The notes: generated by a model not told the origin, from the letters alone. Positions 10,583 to 21,599 are shown, numbered from the stretch's first letter. The stretch is 64,000 nucleotides of DNA from Perilla frutescens (GCA_026008535.1 BRKX01000004.1:15897501-15961500); one strand, 5' to 3'. Numbers and translations: made by a program.

Positions 10583-10965
10583 TATGTAATTCAGGCCACG
10601 AGTTGAAGTAATTGTACTTTGTGTTTCCTCTTCGCCAGGTCTCCGTACTTCAACAATCATCCACTGCTCCAAAGGCATCACGATTGATATTAAACCCGAC
10701 TATCGGATTCATTAGATCTTCCTTCATGTACTCAACAACTGTAATCGAATCACCTCTGAACTACAACCAAAACCAAAAAATCTTAGAAAAACTATAGATA
10801 CAATAAAAACTACATTGAATTTCAGGTCATATGAAATACCTCTATTACGTTCTTAATTTTTTTAACAATCTCCGAATCAAACGACTAACTATGCGAGTTC
10901 GCTGTATCATAACTGTAGAACTCGTATTTGGCAATTAATAAGTTTGGGATCCGGGCTCTGGAGAT
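10583..10965 (-). pseudogene. Two exon-like blocks of an unidentified protein
   Basis: On the minus strand a 126-nt block (10965-10840) follows TTTTGTAG and ends before GTATTT. A 178-nt block (10760-10583) follows GGTTGTAG and ends before GTAAGT. Joined they stay in one frame. The first reads with IPNLLIAKYEFYSYDTANS, one stop, then a Lys-rich KKIKNVIE. The second reads FRGDSITVVEYMKED, then GFNINRDAFGAVDD, a stop, and NYFNSWPEL near the end. Good splice sites, phase agreement and protein-like composition argue for a real ancestral gene. The two stops argue that it is dead. I do not recognise the family. It lies just upstream (minus strand) of the TOPLESS-like fragment. Confidence 0.45.
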
Positions 10966-12043
10966 CTACAAAATAAGAGAAAATCTAAGTAAAGCCGAAA
11001 GACCATCGGAGGGTGGATGATCGATTGGTCTCTGATGATCAAGTCAGAATTCAACCTTTTTTAATAATGAAATGCAGATTCAATAAGGAAGAAATATGTA
11101 GTTTAAAATCAATGAACGTCTCTTAGTCATACGAACTATCTGTAAGGCTTCATATGGTTAGGTGTATCCTTCTCCTCTTTTTCTGCATTACCACCGCCCA
11201 TCTTCATTAGTTTATATAGGGCTCTCAAAATTTCCCTCCGACTTTTCAGGAAGGGCTAATCCATTTTTTTAGGGTTTATTCTAGCCGTTATCTTATCTCC
11301 TTCAGGATTTTGACCTGGCCCCATCTTTCAAATTCCTGACTGTTATTAAGGTATTTTAGTCTCGTCTCTTATGACGCTATCCATAGTTTCGAGATTAATG
11401 ACCTCTGACTCCTATGTTTGAGTTATTGGGCTTTTCACGGAAAAGAACCTCTACAATTAGCTCCTCATTACTTGATCTCTTATTTTTTCAGGGATTGGGT
11501 AAATGAATTTCTATCTCATCAATTTATTTAATTGTGCCATGGTGGACTAGATCCGGAGAATAGTTTCGGGGAGCTTGTGAGAGTGAACTTCATGGAGCTC
11601 CAGACTTGAAGGTAAGTCCTGGAGGAGCTTCTGAGGTCATGAGAGCAGACCTCGTGGAGTTCTAGACTTGAAGATAGAAAACAGATCGTTTAATTACAAA
11701 TGACTTTTCTGCTTTCCCTAGACAACGATTAAATTTTCAGCCGTTAGATTAAGATTTCTTGAATGAACGGTCCAGATTTACTCCAGTCATCTCCATCAAT
11801 TTCGAATTTCAAAAAAGAGACTTCTCCCTCTCTCCACATCTTCTCCGGCGAATAAATCTAAAAACCCCTACCGTGCACGATTCCTGCTTCCATGACTAGA
11901 TTTGCTCAGGATTTAAGTCGAATCTCATTCGAATAAGCACTACGCGACTTCCTGCCTTTAAATATAATCTCAGACCAAGTTAATTCTCTTGCTCTCTTAT
12001 TTTTTAATTTTTTAAGGTTTTTTGAGCATTGGTTTTTGCAAAT
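10966..12043 (-). repeat. Probable 3' LTR side of a Tat-lineage gypsy element (limits unresolved)
   Basis: No ORF. The minus strand has a strong TATA context (CCTATATAAA at 11220-11211) followed by a GA-rich leader, as in an LTR promoter. It lies where the 3' LTR of the minus-strand Tat element should be, beyond the antisense ORF that starts at 12044. The plus strand approaching 12044 has its own TATA-like TTTAAATATAA (about 11957-11968) and pyrimidine-rich leader, which could drive the antisense ORF. I could not define the LTR ends. Confidence 0.4.
11211..11220 (-). promoter_or_regulatory. TATA box of putative Tat LTR
   Basis: CCTATATAAA on the minus strand, followed by a purine-rich leader. 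Position inside the presumed LTR. Confidence 0.4.
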
Positions 12044-12480
12044 ATGAGTGAGAGTGAGCAATCTTCAGCCGGCGAGGAAGGAAGGAGTTAGGGTGACGGT
12101 AAAGAAATTAGAGGTGTTGGATTCCGAGCATACGGATGTCTGTAGTCAGAAAGTCCAAGTTTTGGAAACCCCGGTTGCTAAGGTTTCCAAGAAAATAGGG
12201 TCTGCGGTTATCCCGCAGTCTAACGGCGGTGCTGTACTTTCCAAACGCCCGGTGTAGGAGAAAGGGGCAAACTGACAGGAAATAAGAACTGGAAGCACCA
12301 AGTTGGCCGACTGCTGGAAGGAGCATTTAGGGCGGAGGAGATTCCTCCTAAGGTCACCGCTAAGCTTCTGAAGCGTTTGGTCTCCCTTGCTATCTCAGGG
12401 GGAGAAGTCGAGCTTCTGGTTTTATTGCCTTCTATTCCATCATGACGGAGAAGGGGGTTGGGCTTCCTCTTCATCATTTC
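12044..12480 (+). pseudogene. Tat antisense ORF, 5' part
   Basis: From ATG 12044 the frame shifts after MSESEQSSAGEEG. It continues as a basic, Val/Lys-rich segment (VTVKKLEVLDSEHTD, then VAKVSKKIGSAVIP), then KLADCWKEHLG and, in another frame, EEIPPKVTAKLLKRLVS and SGGEVELL, ending with MTEKGVGLPLHHF. The last motifs match the gag-like/'plant transposon' protein that Tat/Grande-type elements encode antisense to pol between pol and the 3' LTR (knowledge of the lineage). It is cut exactly at the start of a SIRE LTR at 12481. The coiled-coil end of a protein of this type appears at 24553-25019. The central part is missing. Several frameshifts and stops make it non-functional. Confidence 0.6.
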
Positions 12481-13254
12481 TGTTGGTCCCGGTGTGAGTA
12501 TATGTCAGTTTAGAGAGGGGTGAATAAACTGACTCAAAAAATTTAAACTGATTGCGGAATATATAGGGCCCTGACTCGCTTTAGACAATTAATCTGTGCA
12601 CATATCAGTTGAGTGAGAGAGCTTGACAAGAGCTTAGCTTATGAGCTGATCAGTTAAGACTGATAGCTTGAAGACTTAACTTATCAGTGCAACTTGTGTG
12701 CTTTTAGTGTGCAGTTTAAGAACATGCAAAAGCTTAGAGCATAAAGTACAACACATAAGATTTATAGAGGTTCGAAGATTCCTACTTCTACGTCCTCTCT
12801 TCCTTCCGCAGAAGGGTAATCCACTATGCAAGTGTAAAGTTTCTTTATTACAATTACACAGTGAAGAATCTCATTGGACCTGAAAACGGCAATCTTCAAA
12901 CCGAGCACGGCCTCCTTTCCAACTATTGTTGTTCTGAAAGAATGGATCCATCAGTACACTCCCCTCCTCAGCCAGTTTCTAGGTCGACAACTCACACTTA
13001 CCGGTCCCAACTGCTAACTGAGACTTTAGGTGCTATTTTCCATCTTTACAAGATTTTAGATCTCTCTCGATCTTCAAGATGGCTGATTCAGCTATGTGAT
13101 TTGATAGAAAATCAGCTGAATAAATGATGCATTTATCTCAGCCGTCCACTTGGATTTTTCACTTTTGATCTAGTGGCTGAGATCTAAGGGATTTTGAAAT
13201 CTGGGTGGTTCCCATAAATAGCAGAATATTTGGCAGAAGATTTGCTATTTATAT
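12481..13254 (-). mobile_element. SIRE-family fragment: LTR part joined to internal sequence
   Basis: Begins TGTTGGTCCCGGTGTGAG, the LTR end of the family that forms the two large elements further right, and is similar to 26024-26632 up to GATCTTCAAG (about 13083). It then jumps to a sequence like 28087-28240 of the element-1 internal region (GAATAAATGATGCAT...TCTCAGCCGTCCACTT). About 1.4 kb of LTR and adjoining internal sequence are therefore deleted. It interrupts the Tat antisense ORF. No protein coded. Confidence 0.7.
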
Positions 13255-14245
13255 TGTTAGAATTTGTTGTCTGAAACAATGTGAATTATGGATGTAAATT
13301 GCAAAGTTAAATGAAATGCTGAATCTAGTGTTACCACATTATCTTCAACATGCAGCGGAAACGTAAAACAAAACTTTGCACAAAATAAATTTTAAATCAC
13401 ACTCCTTACGGTGTGTGATTGCCTCAAGGCGAAATTCACTAACATAAGTGATAAACAAAAACAATGCTGATGTTATCTCGGTTCACTCCCTTGACAACAC
13501 TGCATAAAACATACAGAGGACTATTCTAACTTCACTCACTCGAATAATCACTCAAAACAAACCTATCTAAACACATAGATAGATTACAACAAGTCACTCT
13601 AAATCCTAGACTTCTCAAAGTTGACTATCTAACCTACACACACAACTGGAATGAAAGTCTCCAACTGATTGGGACGCTAGGCAGATGTCTGGGAAGATGT
13701 CTTGGATTTCAGAGTTGACACTAGATGCAAGATTCAGAGCTTCTCACAAACCATGGTGATAACCTACTTGCATAAATGATTTTAAGGTCTAAGGAGACCT
13801 TGAATACTTTCTCTATCTTGTCTTGGCAGTTTCTTCATGATCCTAGATGACTTGGATTTGAATCAACCGCCTTCCACTACCCATTGCTGAAGTGGACTTG
13901 AGATAACCGTCTTCTGCATTGTGTGGCACACGTTCTTCAACATCGTGCAATAGTAGCGGTTACTCCAGTGGCCCACGATCTCCTGCAACAGTTAGAGTCC
14001 AAGAAGGAGTAGGAACATCACGTCCTAAGGAAATCCAGAACATATTTTGAATAAGTCAAAATCAAACATTATCCACGTTTTAAATGAAAATAAAATATCT
14101 AATAATTCCCTAAAAACGTGGAAAATCAAATGTGACAAAAATCACAATTTATTCAGATTAATTTAAAATAAATTAATCTAAAATACTAGGAAATGATAAG
14201 ATTAATAATCCGAGTGTTATACTCGATGTGATTAAAATACTAGCA
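13255..14245 (-). repeat. LTR-like segment of unknown family
   Basis: Starts TGTTAGAATTTG and ends AATACTAGCA, so on the minus strand it would read TGCTAG...CTAACA, a plausible LTR. No ORF or internal domain and no visible target duplication. It resembles a copia-type LTR inserted in the SIRE fragment, but it could be a composite. Confidence 0.35.
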
Positions 14246-14546
14246 TTAGTTTCCTTGTGCCCAGTCTCTTTCCTTCTCCTCTCAATCACTCTGGGGTTGT
14301 TATGGGCACGATCACAAACTTCTCCTTCAGCTTTTGCTGGAATGGTGGGCGATTTCCGCCAGGCTCGAGAGAGAGCTTTCTTCTGAGAAGTTGTTGCCCA
14401 TCTTGGTATCATTGGCACCATTGTGCCCTCCAGAAGTGATTCTCCTGCCTCCTGCTGCCCCTTGTGCCCATTCTGGCTCTTTCCGACTCAAAAAATAGAA
14501 AAAACAAAGGACAAAAGAATGAGAGAAAGACACAAAAACACGAGAG
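14246..14546. repeat. Direct repeat D, copy 1
   Basis: About 300 bp (TTAGTTTCCTTGTGCCCAGTC ... ACACGAGAGAATTTGGA), roughly 90% identical by eye to 16925-17239. The two copies flank a gypsy internal fragment and LTR. Each is preceded by a CA-ending LTR-like sequence. Confidence 0.85.
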
Positions 14547-15386
14547 AATTTGGACTTTTCACACCCACCCACTTTAGTCATACTTGCCCTCAAGTATGTG
14601 GGTACAACGTTCCCAAAAGAAAAAAACTAGAAAATAAAAGGAGGAAAAGGCAGACTCAAGATAAAGACGCAACAAATCAAGCATGTAAAAGAAATCCCTT
14701 GCGGGCATAGAGACCTAGGTATCTGATCACACTCAACAACATATAAACAGTAAAAACATACATAATGCCCACTGCAAATCAAAATGACTAAGTTATTGGT
14801 TCTCTCATGCTTGCCCCACTCAAGTGTTTTGGCTAAGTGTTTACGCTCAAGGAAAGACATAATTGAACCGAGGGTTACTATAGGCTTGCAAATGCTCTTG
14901 TTCCTCCACCACTATTGGTATAATGGGCATACCTATGCTAAGAACTTTAAGGTTATAATGAGGCTATGGGTTCAAGGTAGGAAATATTTGGATCTGGCTC
15001 AGTTTTTAGTCGAATTTTCCCTTCGGGAGACTTCTGTTGGCTCTTACTGGCCTTTGCCACCGTGCCCATTTTATTTAAGCACATGTTCCATATTTTTTAT
15101 CTTGTGGGCATTTTGTACTTTTATTTTCTTGGGGTTTCTTTTTCATTTTTTTTCTTTTTTTTTTATTCTGACCCCTTCTTTTTTCTTTTTCTTTCTTTTT
15201 CTTGGCATTTTATGCCTTGTACACACCAGATTTATCCTCCCCTCATGCCCATGGTCTTTTTTATGGTTTTCAAGAAAGAACATGACCAGAGCTTTATTCA
15301 TTTTCGGCTTAAAAGGCTACAAGGGATAATATCATGGTTGTTTTATTTGGCTTTGTGAGCTCAGAAAGAAAATTTGCCTAAGCATT
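14547..15386 (-). other. Gypsy internal remnant without readable ORF
   Basis: Sequence between direct repeat D and the short gag-like ORF. It includes a pyrimidine-rich tract on the plus strand (about 15108-15212). The 181- and 98-residue plus-strand ORFs here are Phe/Ser-rich translations of that tract and are not called. Confidence 0.4.
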
Positions 15387-15557
15387 TCAGTAGCATACCC
15401 AAAATTCCTTGTGACCTTGGAATAGAGCAAAAGCAAGTTCTCTTTCACGAGTAAGTCTTTTTGCTTGTTGTGCCCTCCGTGCTTCTGCTCTCCTCCTCTT
15501 CAGAGTTTTCTCAAGTTCTAGATCGTACGAGCAATCTCCTGTAGAGGTATTGGGCAT
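15387..15557 (-). pseudogene. Short gag start of an Athila-like gypsy element (56 aa)
   Basis: A 56-residue frame on the minus strand starts about 40 nt after the PBS: MPNTSTGDCSYDLELEKTLK, then a strongly basic RRRAEARRAQQAKRLTRERE stretch, ending in a stop at 15387. Plant Athila-type gag proteins open with a similar DxEIEKTxRxLRREAR pattern just after the PBS (from memory). Only the basic N-terminus survives; the rest is lost to stops. Confidence 0.5.
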
Positions 15558-15596
15558 CTATCGGCCAGGCTAACAAGTTGGTTTCAAGAACCAGCT

Positions 15597-15613
15597 CCCC
15601 GGTAACGGCACCA
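15597..15613 (-). other. Primer-binding site, TGGTGCCGTTACCGGGG type
   Basis: The minus strand reads TGGTGCCGTTACCGGGG, close to the TGGCGCCGTTGCCGGGG site found beside LTRs of Athila/Ogre-type plant gypsy elements. Two bases differ, as if decayed by C-to-T change. Confidence 0.7.
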
Positions 15614-15617
15614 ATTC

Positions 15618-16924
15618 TGATGCACGGTCGTTTCGCGGTCAGAATAATTCTCAAGAGAGAATTATCCTTATGCCCACAGCAAGGCGTAGCAAGCTTATGT
15701 GAGTAAAGGTCGATCCTACGAGAAGCTGCGAATTCTATCTTCTAGTGTCACTTTTCCAAAAGAGTTGAGGATTGTTGTGGTCTCTGTACTTGTATTTAAA
15801 AACTGTAAACTAAAATAACAAAACAAAACAAAACAGGAAAGGAAAATATTAGTAGTAACGTATTCCGGATTAGAACTCAGATGTCGAACTTAACAAACAC
15901 TGGACCGATCAGGGGTACACCGATTACTTATGTAAACCTAATTATCTGGTTAAAAGTACCGGATCTCTCTCAACGTACACAATCTATCATTTTAGTTTAG
16001 CTTAGAGGTGATCTCTCATCCCCTAAACCCTAACTTGTTGCAACCCCGATCTCTCATATGATTGTAAACAACAAAGCAGCATTATGCCCTAGACAGACCC
16101 AGATTTACCTAGACAAAGATCTCTCTTATGCCCTCAGTACCCATGATGCATCCCATCCCTTCATGACCAACACACAGCTACGACTCATTGACCATTTATA
16201 GAGATAGTGAATACACTTCTAATTAACGAGTGATCAGCCACGATTAACTAGCTTAGCCTACTGTATAATGCAACAAAGAAAACGACTACACGATAGAACT
16301 AAATTTACACAGTTTATGCCCATAAGCCTCATGGTTCTTACGTGTTCGTTAAGTTCTTATCTTTATTCAATCCGGAATAACGAGTCTAGCCACTCATGCT
16401 AGACTTAGAACAATAATAATAATTGAAAGAAATAAAAGAAAACATAATATAAATGAAAAAACTTACTTATATTAATCTGCAAAAGAATCCAACACTAACG
16501 TTGGATTGAAGAACATAAAACAGTAAAATTCTAAGTGTCTGCGGACATAAGGCCCGAGACCTATTGCAGAAAATAAAACTAAAAGCAAAAATAATTTGTT
16601 TGTGCTATGGTACGTAAGAGTTTTTTGTTTGCTGCTATGAGATCTACTTATATAGAAGTACAAAGACACAAGGTAAACTCCCCGACAGGCCGGGAATCTT
16701 CAGCCCAATACGCAGCCGCCATGCCCAAAACTTTCCATATCTGGCAGATTCTTTCCTAATGTAGAAGATCCCGAGTCGCAGATTCTATACTTACCGTGCC
16801 CTAGTAGCGTCGACATAGTAACTTTCCTTGTAGAGCCGAGCATCTTTCTGGAAGCGTCAACTTGCCTTCCGCGGCTCCTCTTTCCTTCGGCGGCTAGGGT
16901 GCATTGCTCCTGCTATAGCTGGCA
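15618..16924 (-). repeat. 5' LTR of an Athila-like gypsy element
   Basis: TGATGCACGGTCG beside the PBS on the left and ATAGCTGGCA on the right give TG...CA ends and 1307 bp. A TATA box on the minus strand (TATATAAG, 16654-16647) fits an LTR promoter. The pattern TGATGCACGG, AAGGCGTAGCAAGCTTA and GGTCGATCC(T/C)ACGA recurs in plant gypsy LTRs. The partner LTR is not found, and direct repeat D begins immediately beyond the right end. Confidence 0.65.
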
Positions 16925-17239
16925 TTAGTTTTCTTGTGCCCAGTCTCCTTCTTTCTCCTCTCAATCACTCTGGGGTTGTTGTGGGCACGATCACAAACTT
17001 CTCCTTCAGCTTTTGCTGGAATGGTGGGCGATTTTTGCCAGACTCGAGAAAGAGCTTTCTACTGAGAAGTTGTTGCCCATCTTGGTATCATTGGCACCAT
17101 TGTGCCCTCCAGAAGTGATTCTCCTGCCTCGTGCTACTTCTTGTGCCCATTTTGGCTCTTTTCGACTTAAAAAACAGAAAAAACAAAGGATAAAAGAACG
17201 AGAAAAAAGACACAAAAACACGAGAGAATTTGAACTTGT
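16925..17239. repeat. Direct repeat D, copy 2
   Basis: Second copy of 14246-14546, ending ACACGAGAGAATTTGAAC and running directly into a SIRE fragment. Confidence 0.85.
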
Positions 17240-17242
17240 GGT

Positions 17243-17562
17243 CTTTGACTATGAACCCTTCTCCAATGGTTTGGCTCTTTGAGTTGTCTCCAAAAGTGAC
17301 TAGTGGTCCCTTAACCTCTTTATAACCGTTGAGATCATCTTTGTCTCTTGTCATATGCTTGGAGCACCCGCTATCCAGATACCAAGTATCTTTGCCCTTT
17401 TTCTTGGATAGGATGCTCTTTCCCTGCAAAACAAAAATTAGTTTTTAGGTACCCGCATAATATCGGGTCCTGAAAGGTTAATCAAATACTTGGAAATCCA
17501 TATACGCCACACTTTTTGCTTTCCATGGTTAAGAGATCCTTCAGAATTTGATCTCCTAATCA
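17243..17562 (-). pseudogene. SIRE-type fragment: end of gag and protease motif
   Basis: The minus strand reads through the gag C-terminal pattern (QKVWRIWISK-like), then WYLDSGCSKHMT, the aspartic-protease DSG motif of copia pol, then GYKEVKGPLVTFGDNSKS and IGEGFIVKD. It is similar to 52030-52340 of element 1. Both sides end abruptly: in direct repeat D on the left and in the long gypsy LTR on the right. The protease would mature the polyprotein in an intact element. Here it is a 320-bp relic. Confidence 0.75.
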
Positions 17563-18595
17563 ATTTTCACAACAACTAAGACCCATCAATAGGTTAGAGG
17601 CAAATAAACTATTTTATATCCCATTCATAGGACATAAGCAATTAATCAACTTTAAGACCCATTCATAGGTCAACTAGAAAATAAATAGAATCAAAGACTC
17701 AACCAAATATGACCTATCCATAGGTCGAAAACTGTAAAGAGACATGCTTGGATCTATGGAAAAGAGATGGGACTTTATTTATCATGATTCAAATGAGGTA
17801 TACAATTTAGATAAGCCCAATAATAAAACATAATATGCAATCATACTATGAGGCAACTCTATCAGAGTTTAAGCAGAAAACAATGGAGTAATATTGTATC
17901 ACATAACATATTCATGAGCAATAATTTAGTCTGAACAAGACAACAATGCATGATCAACCCACAATAGTACATCGATCCATCACCTTCAGCATCTCAACCT
18001 GTGAAAAATATTTTGAAAATATTTTGGGCGTGAGTACTAAAGCTCTTAGTGGGTTAAAGTTTTAACTCAATCTTTAATAAAAACTTTAACAGAATATCCA
18101 AAATATAAATACAGATAATGGAAAGCAAAACGCGAAATCCCTTCCCATTTCTGCAAACCTTTACTTCTCTTTGGTACCCTGTAGCTCCTTCTGTCATCTA
18201 CTGCACTCTATGACATGTCGCTGATAGGAAAAGGGAGGGATTACTTTGCTAATCCGAGAAGAGTGTACCAAGGATCACCTAGCATTGACCCTGAGTATAC
18301 TAGGGGTTACCTAGCATTGACTCCTTATAGTGATACCCAGATCATGTGTATATGCAAGGGTTACCTCACAATGACACCTTTAGTGATTAACATCACAACT
18401 GCATGAATCACAGTTACAACCTATTTTTGTGTCAAGAAAAAATGGGAAGTAATTAATAATCGTGTAGTGTTTTCATTTTTTTTATCTATCTTTTTGAAGT
18501 AATGATAACTAAAGCATCCTTTAATAAGTTTCTTAATAGGAAAACACTTGCATTCATCATGATGCAAATAACACTATATGAGACAGGTTAGTCAA

Positions 18596-18680
18596 ACCCG
18601 CTTTTGACCCAGTCAACATGGGTCAACCTGCGCTTTGACCCGGTCAACACGGGTCAACCCGCTTTGACTGGGTCAACCCA
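18596..18680. repeat. TTGAC/GTCAA palindromic repeat cluster
   Basis: Imperfect tandem units of about 31-34 bp containing TTGACCCGGTCAAC and GGGTCAACC. Three units in both orientations give eight or more TTGAC cores, the binding core of plant WRKY factors. Confidence 0.7.
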
Positions 18681-18714
18681 TAAAAAAAACCTGTCCAAAG
18701 AGAGTATCAACCTT

Positions 18715-19060
18715 CCTATTAAAAAGTATCACAAAACATTCGAAAAGTACCATCTGTATCATTAAAAAGTAAGGGGTCTGCTAGTTATTTTATATAAGTT
18801 TATTTAGTTCAAATACTGATTTTTTTTTTCAGTTTTTATATTGTACGTGTTGAGATTAATCTAAAACAATCATCATTCCAAGAATTTGCAAAGGAAAGCA
18901 AAACGGAAGTTCGGTAAAGTAAAAAGTGCCATGTGGTAAGCAGAAAAGTATCAAGTACGATAAAGAAAGGTATCAACCTGAGATTAATACTATCATCATT
19001 CCAACTACAATAAAAAGTACCATGTGCCATGTGGCACGCCCGTGTGGGGCCACGTGGCCA
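18715..19060. repeat. AAAAGTACCA / AAAGTATCAA repeat field ending in a G-box palindrome
   Basis: At least seven scattered copies of AAAAGTACCA-like or AAAGTATCAA-like words. Two similar blocks run (T/G)AGATTAAT...ATCATCATTCCAA. At the end is GGCCACGTGGCC (19048-19059), a perfect palindrome containing the CACGTG G-box. Confidence 0.55.
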
Positions 19061-20950
19061 CCTGAAATAAGCGAAAATAACCGCTGTTGCACGCAAGTCC
19101 ACCTCTTCTTAATATGATTTCTGTTTTTTAATTCTTGAAATAATTGAAAATTATTTTTTAAAACTTAATAATTAAAAATTAAATAATTAATAGGCATATA
19201 TATACACAAAAAATTTGTACTCATCACACCAGATTTATATATATGCTACAATTGATTATATATGTTTATTCTTCTAGAAAACTAAAGCTTTCATCAGCAA
19301 GTTTTAGATATATAAATCTTGTATAGTAATGAATTAATTTCTTCTTTGCAAGTAGGTACTGAATAATAAACTAACTTAAAGCATTATTGACATCTTAATA
19401 AAGTGCTGATTGCCCTTGAAATTAATTAATAATCTTGATTAATCTGGATTAGCAACTGAACAATTTTATATTGCTACTCCTTTTTTTGGTAATGGATCAG
19501 TGGAGAGTTGAATTGAGCTAAATGAATTAATTTGAATTTAATAACCTGAAATCAATATTTTTTATTTTTTTTATCACAATCCCATCTTCACCTACTTGGT
19601 TAGAGCATAATCTACAGTTTTACTTGCCTAAGCTGTCTTAACTTCCTACTTCGCAAGATTAGTGTCCAACATCTAGCAGAATAAAAGCACTCAGAATAAG
19701 AAAATAACTTCAGCAGTAAAACAGGGTATTAGTGCTAAAGCTCGACATTTATATCCTTTTAGCAATATAACTTCTAATAGGAACATTACTTTGCTTGACT
19801 TCATAATAACAAAAATATCATCAAAGCAACATCATATTACCGAGTTAAAGGTTACCATGTGAGCATAGATAAATTTAGCATAATATAACATGCTCGAGTG
19901 TTTCAAGTAATTTTTCCATAATTGAACACATTACTTTGGGTATAATGATAAGGTCTACGAACACTAACATACACAATTTTTTTTTTGTCATCAGAAGAAA
20001 TTCGACTTCAAATCAAAGACACCAATGTTTAGTTTTCCCCATAAAATATTACACTACAAATTTATCCACACAATCACAATAATAAAGGTCAAAGAAGCAT
20101 ATTCACAAACAGATGATGCTAAAACCGGAGCAACCAGCTAAGTTAATACAAACAAAGCGGCAATCGATGATTAGTAAACTTTCTCGAATCATACCTCATA
20201 CTCCAAGTAAAAAAAGGAACATATAATGATGGCCATGAATTCCAAAATTCAAGTTCTTCAACATATGGGAATTTCACAAAATCACAAGCACACAATGTAC
20301 TGAAAATGAGTGATCCTGATCTATACATACATTAATCATCTATTCGTTCGAAATATCGGAAAGCAAGTCAAGTAAAAGTTGAAGAAAATTGAGCAGTAAG
20401 CCATCAAAAATCGAGAACTACGACTCAAGATCTGCAATCAGAATTGAATGAACTAAACGGTACCTTGTAGAATTGAGAGAAGTGGGGGTTGCAAAAGAAA
20501 GCTTTTGGCCGGTAATCCCACAAGAAATTGACTGAATTAAAGCTGAAGAACCCAAAGAATATATCACACATCAATTGTGGCAGTGATGGATAGACTCTGA
20601 TGCAGTGATGTTTTCCCATAAAAAATATGCAACGATGCAAGAAGAAGGAAAACTTCTCGACCATAAGAGAAGTTAAGCAAGTTAAATTGCACTAAGGAAA
20701 AGACAATAAGAAAGGCATTTGGAGGTACCGATAGATTACCAACATCACCAGCTTGTAGGTGCATTGACTGTAAATTAAAATCACATATAAATCATCTTCT
20801 TTTACCCAAGAAAGCCAAATTGAGGATCAATATCTAAATAGGGAATCATGTTTTCTTAATTATGCAGCTTACGGGGGAAATGCTGTATGTACTCTAGATT
20901 TCTGAATCTTTCACAAGAAATATGAAGCCAGAAATCCTTAAAATACAATA

Positions 20951-21477
20951 CCTCGACCACCTTATTGACCGGAACATCTGCCACACCATCCTTCCTGACA
21001 TTTTCCAAATCTTTCTTCTCCTTCACCATCAAAGCATCACTCTTCTCCACCAATTTCCTCAAACACCCCTCTCCCTCCACCGAAATCAGATCTACCGCCT
21101 TTCCCTCCTCCTTCTCCCCTTCTTCCTCCTTCAAACCCCCATTTACCATAAATCCAGTATTAGAAGAGGGATTATTGACTCGATTACCACCACCAACTTC
21201 ACAGGCAGGGCTCGAATCAAAATCGCCACAATTAGGGTTGGAACTTGGGTCGGGAGCAGGATTAGGTTTCGAAGTTATTGGCACATCGGAGGCGGAGGTG
21301 GTTAGGCGGGAAGGGCTCTGGCGCGGTGGCGGAGGAGGATTTTGAAGTCTTTGAGTGAAATTTTGGGGGAGGAGCGCGACCATCGATAGGGGTGCGTTGG
21401 GAACTTTGTGGAGGTTGCCATTGTACTCGATATTGAAGAAGATGTTTCTTTTGGGGTGGTTCAGGCATGGTAGCCAT
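20951..21477 (-). pseudogene. GC-rich exon-like ORF, unidentified (possible captured gene)
   Basis: Two overlapping open frames on the minus strand in unusually GC-rich sequence. One opens MATMPEPPQKKHLLQYRVQW at 21477. The other (from ATG 21383, 144 codons to a GT) is Pro-rich at first (QNPPPPPRQSPSR), then acidic and Lys/Glu-rich (GGLKEEEGEKEEGKAVD, LVEKSDALMVKEKKDLENV), ending VNKVVE just before GTATTG, a possible donor. A later 28-nt block after TTTACAG (20765-20738, reading SMHLQAGDV before GTAATC) could be a second exon in phase. The composition is that of a plant protein N-terminus. I do not recognise the family. The likely frameshift between the two frames, and the neighbouring CACTA end, suggest a captured, decayed fragment. 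Confidence 0.4.
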
Positions 21478-21599
21478 TAGGTAAGAGGGAAGGGGAAAGA
21501 ATTAGGGCTGGAAGTTTGAGGAAACGATTAAGAGAGATGAAGTGAGAAGAATCCTTTTTTGTGTTAGTCTTTTAATTTTGTAAAATGAAAAAATCAAAT

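Noticed and set aside
14784..15358. ORFs of 181 and 98 residues on the plus strand
   Set aside because: Phe/Ser/Leu-rich translation of a long pyrimidine tract antisense to a gypsy internal region. No domain and no conserved start; treated as a shadow.
19130..20100. Possible gene between the repeat field and the exon-like ORF
   Set aside because: Only AT-rich sequence with short ORFs and no splice-consistent coding blocks.
20965..21345. Plus-strand ORFs of 126-127 residues
   Set aside because: They lie opposite the GC-rich minus-strand exon-like ORF. Ser/Thr/Ile-rich composition looks like antisense shadow.
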